A stretch of 64,000 nt of DNA from Porites lobata (taxonomy: Eukaryota; Cnidaria; Anthozoa; Scleractinia; Poritidae), in assembly GCA_942486035.1 (NCBI GenBank), contig CALNXK010000175.1:67501-131500 (forward strand). The letters are read 5' to 3'. Shown in pieces: positions 55,018 to 64,000 of this stretch. The notes under the pieces were generated by a model. That model saw only the letters and a program-made list of their open reading frames with translations, did no database searches and was not told the origin of the DNA. Numbering within the stretch: position 1 is the stretch's first letter; every line of letters starts with the position of its first letter. The position numbers and the translations under genes were made by a program.

Positions 55018-55317
55018 AATAAAAAATAAAGAAAAAATAAATAAATAAAAAAAAAGAAAGAAAGAAGTAATGATTTGGAGGTAGCACATTCACAAAATGT
55101 TTCTTCATCTGGCCTGATTCCTAGTCGAATTGGAACTTGGAAATGTTAGTTTTTGAGGAGAGGGGAAAACCGGAGTAATCAGAGAAAAACCTCTCAGAGC
55201 AAATGAGAGAATCAACAACAAACTCAACCCACATATGGTGTCGTCGCCGGGATTTGAACCCGGGACACATTAATAGGTGAAAGGAGGCGAGCACTCTCAC
55301 CACTGCGCCATCTCTTG
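55018..55317 (-). mobile_element. Full-length tRNA-derived SINE
   Basis: On the minus strand the A box (TGGCGCAGTGG, 55300-55310) and B box (GGTTCAAATCC, 55250-55260) are followed by the body and an A-rich AAAT/GAAA tail at 55018-55070. The spacing between boxes is long, as in a tRNA with a variable arm. It sits in a segment with GACGGTCAAA-type sequence on both sides. Confidence 0.8.
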
Positions 55318-55329
55318 ATTCGCAAAACC

Positions 55330-56740
55330 AAAAACTTTTGACGGTTGACGATTATTGAGAATCGTTACTGAGTCCAAAAGTTAAATCAAATATAAACTTC
55401 GTTATTGCCCCCGCAGAGATTTCGCCCAGAAGGCGAAATCTCGAGGAGGCACTCTAGTAACTCGCGCACAATATTATTGCGTTCGACGTTAGGAGAACGC
55501 TTCGTAATCTTTGGGGATCCTGTGGTCGATGGGATACCTGTGCATGCCAGGCGTGAAGATTCGAGATTTTTGGTTACTTGGACGGGCGATGTTCAAAATC
55601 TGCGCCATTTTGAATAATTATTAAGCGCGCGCACGAATTTTAAGCCCAATAGCCGGCCAAAGAAATTGCGGGCTCACCTGGTGGACATGCGCACACAACT
55701 ATTTTTTACGTCATAAGCAATTGTCATATGGCAATCACGTGCATCACTGGTTCCATCAAGGTCAACTAGATGATTACACGGGAATATTTGAGTTCGGCAA
55801 AAGAATGGACTTTGGAGTTGTTTTCTAAGCGGGTTTTATCACTGAGCTGATGATTCTGCTAAACTTTTCGGTCAATGCCGTTCAAATCGAGCTGGAACTT
55901 CGTAGAAACACACAAATAAAGACCAGGTAACATTTGTGCCGTGAGAAGTTTACCCGTGCGTTTGAGTCTATTTACATATTTGTAGTTTAACCTCTTTCAT
56001 GCACGAAAAAGTAAGCTTGAGCGTATCAGTGCAGTTTGTTACAACTGTAATGCTTTATTCACGTCTGATATCTCTACGCGGGTAATTTTGCATGATAAGT
56101 ATCTCGCTCGCTGAAGTAAGCTAAGTTTAAAACATGTTGAACTGACCTACATGAACGTAAAATAATCATGAGATGAAAAGTTTGCACAATGGCAAAAGAT
56201 TCTGTCCGGTTCTCTGACATCAGTAATCTAGCAGAAACCTAATATGTTTCCGTCGCTCCTATGATCATTGATTTCACTTCAAGTTGTGTCACGCAAGAAG
56301 CCAAGACTTTTAACCTTCAAGGCTACCATTTTTTCGAAGTTTGTAGTGACATGTTTATCTTTTTAACAACAAAGAACTTTTTACGATCTACTTTACATTT
56401 TTATCGACCATGCTTGAGGGAGAGTAAGACATTTCAAGAGTAGAGAGTTAATGAGTGAGATATTTTGAAGCCGTATACGCGAAGAACATTTTTTACGAAA
56501 AGAATGTTTACTTTTTAATTCATGATCTCTTCCATGATTTTGAAATCAAGCTTGACGACACAAAAGCTAATCTGGAGCTAAGAAAACTCGAACGCACTTA
56601 TTGATCTATGATTACTACTAGTATTAAGGAAAGTACTTACAGTTGAAATATACAGTCAGTATGCCAGCCAGAAAAAATCTCGATTTGCTTGAACAGGGGC
56701 CGCGAGGAATCGGTAGGTAATGATGATGTTTCTATTGTTT
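55330..56740. other. Unassigned spacer
   Basis: A perfect 11-bp-arm hairpin GAGATTTCGCC-CAGAA-GGCGAAATCTC lies at 55416-55443. No supported gene. Confidence 0.45.
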
Positions 56741-56799
56741 GCGCCCGCATATAAAGCGGTATCAGGGTCAAAATTCAGTTCCTAATAGGAACAGGCACA

Positions 56800-57170
56800 G
56801 CGAAAGGCCAGCTCAACGTATTTACGACAGGCACAGCGTATCGAGAAGAGGCACAGCGTATTATGGACAGGCACAGCGAAAGGACAGCTCAACGTATTTA
56901 GGACAGGCACAGTGTATCGAGGACAGGCACAGCGTATCAAGGACAGGCACAACGTATCGAGCACAGGCACAGCGTATTTAGGACTGGCATAGCGTATCGC
57001 GGACAGGCACAGCGTATCAAGGACAGGCACAGCGTATCGAGCACAGGCACAGCGTATTTAGGACTGGCATAGCGTATCGCGGACAGGCACAGCGTATCGA
57101 GGACAACCACATCGCATTGAGGACAAGCACAGCGTATCGAGGACAGGCACAGCATATCGAGGAGGACTGA
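56800..57170 (+). repeat. 20-bp tandem repeats, left arm of element D
   Basis: About 18 units of GGACAGGCACAGCGTAT(C/T)-type sequence, some joined into a higher-order duplication (56950-57010 and 57010-57080 nearly identical). Confidence 0.85.
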
Positions 57171-57469
57171 AAACCAAGAACCCCATAATCCATTGCCAGC
57201 GGGACAAAACATGGCGGCCCTACAGGTGAGTTCAATCAGAATGTTTTGTTAAAAGGGAAGATATTTATTTATACACATTCTGACTGTTATTTAAATTTAA
57301 AACAAAAAGAAAGATTTAATTTGTTTCGACAGCCGATATTCCTCTTGTTGGCACATCATGTCAAGTTTCCTGGTAGTTTCGATACCAAGCCGTTTCGATA
57401 CAAGTCGTTTTGGTACAAATTGAAGTCGATTCGATATGACATCCCTAGGGCTTCAACCGAAACCCTTAA

Positions 57470-57915
57470 AACTCCCTGGACCAAAATTTATGCTCCAAAA
57501 AATGCCCGGGGGGGCACTCAAGGGAAGTTTGGGAAGAGGTGTGCCGCTGAGGCCTTCAAAGCCCGACCCTGTTTAAGAAAAAAATTCTTATTTCGCTACC
57601 CTGTTTAAGACAGGAAACACTACTTTCTGAGCGTGATTTGTTTGTTTTGCATACAGAATTAAGTAGTTTTTCACACTAAAATCGTGGAAACAGATATTGA
57701 GGAAAAAATTATTGGTATTGCAAATGTAGACCGCTCATCGCAAGTCTTCACACTCTTTGAAAGGCTTCCAGTCCAAAAAGACACCCAGTTCAAGACGTTC
57801 AATAGTGAAATTGTATACCCTGTTTAAGACTCAAAACCTTGAAAACCGTACCCGGTTCAGCGGCACATACCCGTATAGGCCAAATAAGGGAGTGCCTCCC
57901 CCGGGGAAAAAAATC
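57470..57915 (-). repeat. Dispersed repeat E inside element D
   Basis: Reverse orientation relative to 30590-31440; shares GAGGTGTGCCGCTGAGGCCT, ACCCTGTTTAAGA and the ACATACCCGTATAGGCCAAA end. Confidence 0.65.
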
Positions 57916-58674
57916 CCATGCCGAATTTCCGAGCCATAAAAATTTCCAGAATTCATTCAATGATATAACACAAAACAAAGAAACATTAGAAATGGAATGT
58001 TTGTGTTTGTTTATTCATCCGCACACCATCTGGAGTAAGAACCTATTTCGCATCTGGTGGTCATTGTAATAAAGACAATCGAGACACCCAAGAACATTAA
58101 GGCAAAAGGGAGTTCAAGTGACTATATTAAAAGCCGGGTGATAAACGGAGATAACAAAAATGAATTAAGGCGTTTGTTTACACCCAGGGACACTTTGCAG
58201 ACTATTGACATGATTGGTTGTATAGTAACCGGTTTTATGAGAAAGATGCGATATAATGCGTTTTAACGCAAAATATTAAATCAGTCGCAAAACAAGTTTG
58301 GTTTTACTTTCTTCGCGGAACTACGTGGCCGGGATACGCGGTAACTATCACGAATCTTCAGATTGTTCCCTACTTAAATCAAGCTACTCAAAAAAATACT
58401 TGCCAAAAAAAAACCCCGAAATCAAAAATTTCAAACCCAAAAAAATCCTTCGATCAACCATGTCAATTGAAATCCGGAGTACCCGCACTGGGTAGGACAT
58501 AATGTGCCAACAAGAGAAATATCAGCTGTCGAAACAAATCCTTCTTTTATTTTTCAGAATGTGTATAAACAAATATCTTCCCTTTTTACAAAACATTTTG
58601 AATGAACTCACCTGTCGGGCCGCCATGTTTTGTCCCGCTGGCAAGGGATTATGGGGTTCTTGGTTTTCAGTCCT

Positions 58675-58965
58675 CCTCGATATGCTGTGCCTGTCCTCGA
58701 TGCGATGTGCTTGTCCTCAATGCGATGTGGTTGTCCTCGATACGCTGTGCCTGTCCTAAATACGCTGTGCATGTCCGCGATACGCTGCGCCTGTCCTAAA
58801 TACGCTATGCCTGTCCTTAATACGCTGCGCCTCTTCTCCATACGCTGTGCCTGTCGTAAATACGTTGAGCTGTCCTTTCGCTGTGCCTGTCCTTAATACG
58901 CTGTGCTTGTCCTCGATACGGTGTGCCTGTCCTAAATACGTTGAGCTGGCCTTTCGCTGTGCCTG
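58675..58965 (-). repeat. 20-bp tandem repeats, right arm of element D
   Basis: Inverse of the left arm, about 14 units, fewer than on the left. Confidence 0.85.
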
Positions 58966-59008
58966 TTCCTATTAGGAACTGAATTTTGACCCTGATGCCG
59001 CTTTATAC

Positions 59009-59530
59009 CCGCAAGTACGAAATGATTAGGATGACGTCAAGACAGAAAATCCCGAAGGGACCACTTAGGTCATAGGGTCCTGAGGAGTTTCGTGTGAATA
59101 AATGAATTACTTTCTCACCTTGAAAAATGTCTATACCTGTCGCTTAGCACGATTAATTAGCCCAGTGGGATCTTTACGAATCTATTGTAAACGGTTTCTA
59201 CGCTTCTTATCTGACCGAGATCGACTTTGCTGTTCGCCGTTTTGAAAATCAATAACTGCAAGCCATATCCTCGCTGATGCACGGCACGTCGCCCGAAGGG
59301 CGACCGAGGCACGAAGTGCCAATCTTGCGAGCTCTCACGGTCTCTTGGTTTGCGGTATATAAGATGTGTAACGACGAAACTGTAACGCGATCAAAATAAC
59401 CCATTTTTTCAATGGTTTTCGACGGGTTTTGATGTTCTAGCGACAAACAGATCTCCTCTAGACCCTGTTACAAAGCCGGATATGACAATTCATAGCGATA
59501 TCAGTGAAATAATTGGTAAGTGCAGACATG
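59009..59530. other. Spacer
   Basis: Two small hairpins (GTCGCCCGAAGGGCGAC and GGCACGAAGTGCC, about 59288-59320). No gene. Confidence 0.4.
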
Positions 59531-59539
59531 ACTTAACGC

Positions 59540-59950
59540 TTGAGGCATCTTCGGGGGGTACTCAATGAATTTTTATACTGGGAGACTCCGCCCCAAGATC
59601 CAACCCCTTTACCCTTTTATATACCATTTTTCACGGAAAAGGTACCCCTTTAGTATACCTTCTACTGACAAATGGTACTCCTTTCACATACCTTGTTTAG
59701 AACTTTGTATCCCTTTTAACTGCTGTAAATGCCCTGTCTTTTAAATAGGAATCAATCACAAAAATTGAACGTTCTTTCGACTTTATAATTTATAAAATTC
59801 ATCTGTTAGCCCTTTGTCCCTTTCACAAACCCAAATGACAGATTTCCCAAAGATTAGATTTCCCTACCCTTTCGTATGCTCCAACAAGTGAAATCCCTAC
59901 CCTTTCATATACCTGAACCCTAAAAAAACAAACTGCGGGGATCAACAGCA
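59540..59950. repeat. Low-complexity dispersed repeat
   Basis: GGGGGGTACTCAATGAATTT followed by repeated TACCC(C/T)TTT and CATACC words (CCCTTTAGTATACC, TCCTTTCACATACC). It resembles, in composition only, the other TACCC-rich repeats. Confidence 0.45.
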
Positions 59951-62421
59951 GTATATATTAAAAAATTTATATCATAAAATTATGCTGAACAGTTACAAGA
60001 AAAAATTATTTAGTAATAAAACAAACTTTTATTTAGCGCACACACCGCCTGAACAATGTGCTCATAATGAACTCGAACTCGAACTCGAACTGGAATCCAA
60101 ACTCGATGTTTCGGGATTTGAGCCTACGGCTTGAAATGAATTGAATTAGAATTGACTTTCGGCCTGAGCACCTTAGTCCAAGTTTCAGTACCAAGAACAA
60201 GTTTAGTCTAGTAACCTGGCCTGTGAATACAGCCGTTATCTCTCCTCGCTCCACGTCGTCTTACTCTATCCAAATAGTCCAACCTTTACCGGAGTTGCTC
60301 GAGTTAGTTCTGCATGCAGTCAATCCAACTCTCTTCGTCAACGATAAAAAGCACACGGTCATGAAAACGAATAAAATTAAAAGAATTCTGTGGATAAAAG
60401 TTGCATGACTCAGGTTTGGATATTTTCGTCCCTTGGCTTTGTGAAAACTGGAAAATTGTAATATCCATCTTTAAATAAGAATATATAAAAATGTCAAAAT
60501 ACAAAAGATGATACCTCCGAATAAACACCAAATGTCGGGAGCAAACTTATTTTGGTAATCTTTGTTCATTTTATTCGACGTTATATTCAGTTTAGGACCG
60601 GGAATCATTCATACTCCAATTTACTCCTAGCTTTCTCTTTTGTTTAATTTTCTTAATATTGCTTCTTGGACAAGGTTATTAAAATTACGTGTTCACGTCA
60701 TTTGCCGTATTACTTCCCATTATACTACGACATGAGAAATTTCTGCAATTTGATTGGCCTAGAGCAGTGGTATACGTATTTTCAGCTTTTTTGAAATAGC
60801 TACATGTGAAAATTACAAGCCTTTTGCGGGTAGTAGTATGAACAAATAATGTACGTGATATTTGGCATAAATACCACAACATTGCCTCGTATAACCATTC
60901 TGAATTATCACTCGTGGCATTCATGCCAACAACAAATATTGCTATAACCTATGCAAATTTTTAATGATGGCATGTTACATATTGTAAGGACCGCTTTTTA
61001 TGTGGAAATACATGTGATTTTACATGATAGGCCTCCGGGATGTTAATAATTTATTTATCCAATAAATACATGATTAGCCTGGCTATTTGACAAAGGCAGT
61101 AGTGAGGGGGGTGTCAGGTCTCCGGTAATTTAGGGGGTCAGTCTCGGGACACGCTTCCGTTCACAAAAATATTGAAAACGAAATTTTCAGAAGTGTAATT
61201 TCCAGCATTCTGAGGATTGAATAAAGTGATAGCAGTGTTAAGGACAGTTTTCATTACGATTATTTTCTATGGGTTAAGTCTTGCTTTTGTTGTTCAATGA
61301 GGTTGTTTCTTTCCATTATCAACTGTCAAAGGCCGTTTGTTTTTAAAGAACTTTAGATAGAGCGGCAGGGCGGTCCGAGACCTAAAAGCGATAAAAGAAC
61401 GGTGGCATAGCTGTAAGGGATTTAACATTTTCTATGTATTCTAGCAACAGCGTTTAATTGTCCTAAAATAACGTTTGGTGCAATGATTGTCATATTTTTC
61501 CAAAGCCGCTGGCCTGCTGAACTGATCATGACTGCAGGGCCTTACCATCTCTGCCCCGTTATTCTCACTTGATAATACGTATTCCTGCTTTCAGGGAAAC
61601 TAACAAATGCTTCAATTATTGAAATGTTTTATATATTTTATTCCCGGCCTTTTAATAAAACAACTTCTTAGCATGTATATGGAAGATGCACGTTTTAAAG
61701 ACAAAGAGAAAAGGATTCGAAATAACTCAGGGGAGAGGATGGGCATCGTCTTGTAGCGGAGTAAACTTGTTGTTTATGGCATCACTCAATGTGTTGAGGA
61801 CTGAACGCCAATATTTAAAATTTTGTGCTTCCGGGCTGGAAATAAAGAGAATGTTTAAGAATAGTATCTTTTAAAAAAACCAGATCCGGGGGTTTTCCTA
61901 TATTGGCCTAAGGCGGGGAGGCTCCGCCGGAAAGGGTTACCTATGTTGGTGTTTTTCATTAGCTAGTTTCTTACACAGTTTGTGATTAGTCAGATTTGAG
62001 TTAAATGTTGACAAGCCAAAAACAACTAATATATATATACCAAAAACGAGAAGTCCAAAGACTAGTGCAACGCTGATTCAGAACAACGTGTATTGTTTTT
62101 TCATAACAATATTTCGGCTGGCCATACCAGCCTTCCGACAACCTTTCTCGAAATAGCTGTATACGAAAGAGAAAATCGTGGCTGGGAAAATTCCCTGTCA
62201 CATATTTTTATGTGCCGGGTTTACGCTTTTTTTAAGTGTTTGCCTCTCCATTCAGTCACACTGAGAATTTCTCTATTTACCTGTATTTGTCAGCATAATT
62301 TTACTTGTGCACAGAGCATCGTTTTCAAACATTAAGCATTTTGAGGAAGATGAAAAACGTCACCTTGAATGTGCATTTTGTTGATCTTGTCTGAGTTTTC
62401 TTTCCCCCACATGGGAAATAA
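59951..62421. other. Unassigned spacer
   Basis: About 2.4 kb without supported genes. A short (GAACTC)n run at 60069-60090. No domain is visible in the open stretches. Confidence 0.45.
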
Positions 62422-62972
62422 GAGGGTCTCAATGGGGTGGTGGCTTTTACGGTTATCGGCTAAAATTTTGGCTCTTCTACGGCTATCGGTTAATTTTTTT
62501 CAGTTACGGTTAACGAAAAAGTTAAAAATTAACTTCTTTTGTTTCAAAAAGTTAAATATTAATTAACCTGTATTTTTTGTATCTTTAAATCAAAATAAAA
62601 GTCTTCGGATCATCTCGGGATGAAATAAGCTATTCTTTTGAAAAATTTTAACATTTGATAGATCATACTTTTTATAAAGTATTGCACTTCTGATATTATT
62701 TTACACATAGAGATGACAATAGTCAATTTAAAAATAATCGTTAAGAAAAAGCAAAAGCAGACACGCGAACGCCCAACTCAAGGCCGGGGCGCGACATTCA
62801 TTATAACCGAAATGGCCGTTTTCACACTAGAGAAGGATTATTCGTGTGAGACGGGTCATCCATTTGATGATTCGCGTCAGATAGGTGATACGTCTTAATT
62901 TGGCAATGGAATAGTTTTAATTTTGAATAAACAATCCGCCTGACTTTTGAAGACAGGATTATCCGTTCCAGA

Positions 62973-63056
62973 TAGCCTGTGTACAGCCACCCCCTCCCCT
63001 CAGAAAAAAATCGGAGAAGGGGTGTCTGTGGGAAGGGCGCGACTGTACACAGGCTA
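62973..63056. mobile_element. TAGCCTG foldback in element B copy 2
   Basis: TAGCCTGTGTACAGCCACCC pairs with GCGCGACTGTACACAGGCTA. Equivalent to 29028-29110. Confidence 0.7.
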
Positions 63057-63175
63057 GTCTCAGACGGATGATCCATTTCTAGGTCTAGTGTGAAAACGGC
63101 CAACAACAAAATTCCCGTGTCCAGTGTTTCTAATGATAGCGAAGGACTGTACGGAAGGACTGTCTTGCCGTTCCC

Positions 63176-63302
63176 TTGTTCGTAGGCCGCATTATTCCGC
63201 GCGGCTGATGCCTTTCGGGTCATGTGGTCCGTGCGAGTTCGCCACTGAAATGCCTTGACTGAGATTGCGTCAGAAGACGCCGAACAGGGACTAGGCATGG
63301 CG
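63176..63302. mobile_element. Miniature element-A relative in element B copy 2
   Basis: TTGTTCGTAGGCCGCATTAT to GGGACTAGGCATGGCGA. Equivalent to 29229-29356, showing that this insertion predates the spread of B. Confidence 0.6.
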
Positions 63303-63807
63303 ATGTCTACCGTAGCGTCCGAGAAAAACAGGGAAATGTTGTTTATCGGCAACGTGTTTTACAAACAGTGACATCTCTGCGTGTTGTTTCGCTACTGTTT
63401 TGAGGGCACGGCCTCCTGAAAATTGCAAATATTAATCCCCAGCAAGAAGCCACACTTTTGCTATGGAAAAAATTAGTTCCCCAAGAAAGCGTCAGAAATG
63501 GAGCCTAGGTCTTGGTTAACACCTAAAAGGCGCTTCGCCTAACGTGCGTACGGAGTCACACTAGCCGGGAAATAAAAAAACGCAACCATAAGTGAGTTTA
63601 GTACCTTCCTTAAAAGTAGCAAATCTCGGGAACACTTTCTTTTACGGTGAACTTTTTTTTACGCTATTTACGGCTAAGGGTTAAATTTTTTTAATTTTTA
63701 CGGCTATTGGCTAAATTTTTGGCCGTTTTACGCCTATCGGTTAACCCCATTGAGAGCCTCAAATAAAACAAACGAAAGAAAATAAAAAACACTTCAGAGC
63801 ACAAATG

Positions 63808-64000
63808 CAGCCCATAAGTCCTTGCGGCAGGTGCGATTTTCATAGGATGAGAGCCTGGGGACGAGGTGCTCTTCCAATAAACAAAATGGCCGACTGGCCC
63901 AGTTATCTCAGTCAGTTGGGCTTTACACAGATTTGTGTGGCACATGGAAGCGTGTCATGGGGGAGTAAGGATAAGGATGAGGCAGGAGAGCTTCAACTTT
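63808..64000 (+). repeat. Start of unit 3 of tandem array
   Basis: Matches 31855-31935 and then 34541 onward. Carries the gene X start codon and is cut by the window end. Confidence 0.65.
63886..64000 (+). CDS. Gene X first exon, unit 3 copy (partial)
   Basis: ATG 63886 has a good context (ACAAAATGG) and opens a frame that runs off the window after 38 codons: MADWPSYLSQLGFTQICVA, then GSVSWGSKDKDEAGELQL. The unit 2 exon at 34566 aligns from LG(Y/F)TQ(F/I)CV onward. No signal peptide is apparent. This is the only intact start of the gene in the window. Function unknown. Confidence 0.6.
   Translation, partial: MADWPSYLSQLGFTQICVAHGSVSWGSKDKDEAGELQL

Larger units (their letters stand above)
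56750..59008. mobile_element. Element D: 2.26-kb element with arms of about 450 bp built of 20-bp repeats
   Basis: TATAAAGCGG(T/C)ATCAGGGTC and AAAATTCAGTTCCTAATAGG open each arm in inverted orientation (56750 and 59008). Each arm then has many copies of a 20-bp unit like ACAGGCACAGCGTATCGAGG and closes with CAAAACATGGCGGCCC and CAGGTGAGTTCA. The inner ATG plus splice-donor-like end (ATGGCGGCCC-ACAG/GTGAGT) resembles a first exon, in both arms. The core is occupied by repeat E and unassigned DNA. Target duplication not resolved. Confidence 0.75.
62422..63760. mobile_element. Element B, copy 2
   Basis: Ends GAGGGTCTCAATGGGGT and ACCCCATTGAGAGCCTC, flanked by AAATAA on both sides (62416-62421, 63761-63766). 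1339 bp, collinear with copy 1 through its whole length, including the nested pieces. Copies differ by scattered substitutions and small indels. Confidence 0.85.
31855..63807 (+). repeat. Unit 2 of tandem array
   Basis: Second, complete unit. Its edges are set by a shared block just before the gene X start: 31855-31935 resembles 63808-63885, both containing AGCCCATAAGTC and GCCTGGGGACGAGGTGCT. Inside lie the gene X exons, the dead kinase copy, the tyrosinase relic, two SINE copies and a large inverted-repeat element. Exact edges need a self-alignment. Confidence 0.65.

Noticed and set aside
55241..55315. A tRNA gene on the minus strand
   Set aside because: Continues into a SINE body with an A-rich tail, and a truncated relative lies at 50050-50245.
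56739..57235. Several 70-90-residue ORFs on both strands
   Set aside because: They are translations of the 20-bp tandem repeats in element D; the same happens at 58602-58896.
56800..58965. CRISPR-like array
   Set aside because: The repeats are contiguous 20-bp units without unique spacers, and the two arms are inverted copies in a eukaryotic setting.

Overview
This is animal nuclear DNA. Genes are split by GT-AG introns, spacers are long and A+T-rich, and the window is crowded with decayed LINEs, tRNA-derived SINEs and short inverted-repeat elements. The element mix, the coiled-coil kinases and a tyrosinase relic fit a cnidarian, most likely a stony coral; that assignment is from recognition, not a search. 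There is no CRISPR array, operon or functional tRNA gene.

The main organisation is a tandem array with a period of about 32 kb. Similar blocks recur in the same order: 3.4-9.5 kb with 34.8-41.1 kb; the kinase block 15.4-18.9 kb with 45.4-49.4 kb; 26.2-31.5 kb with 50.2-55.0 kb; and 31.86-31.94 kb with 63.81-63.89 kb. The window therefore holds most of unit 1, all of unit 2 (about 31.86-63.81 kb) and the first 190 bp of unit 3.

Each unit seems to have carried two host genes. 'Gene X' is unidentified: a start exon (intact at 63886, interrupted at 34.5 kb) and a 166-nt exon (9256-9421 and 40679-40844). The second gene encodes a 14-residue-repeat coiled coil joined to a TKL-like protein kinase. 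The unit 1 kinase (16720-18286) is open; the unit 2 kinase (45586-48895) has a frameshift and two stops. A further unidentified gene lies on the minus strand at 21.9-25.0 kb. Relics include a tyrosinase pseudogene (49.4-50.0 kb) and a protein joining a 2A ribosome-skipping motif to an OTU protease domain (2.06-3.09 kb).

The rest is mobile DNA. Because the units are paralogous, one often gives the empty site for an insertion in the other, which fixes element ends. Notable elements are pogo-like MITEs with TA duplications, TAGCCTG-ended foldback elements with 8-9-bp duplications, a nest at 27.6-29.9 kb with one element inside another, a 2.26-kb element with long arms made of 20-bp repeats, two SINE families and at least six LINE remnants. 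Long stretches such as 12.6-14.2, 36.1-38.0 and 59.0-62.4 kb hold nothing I can assign.
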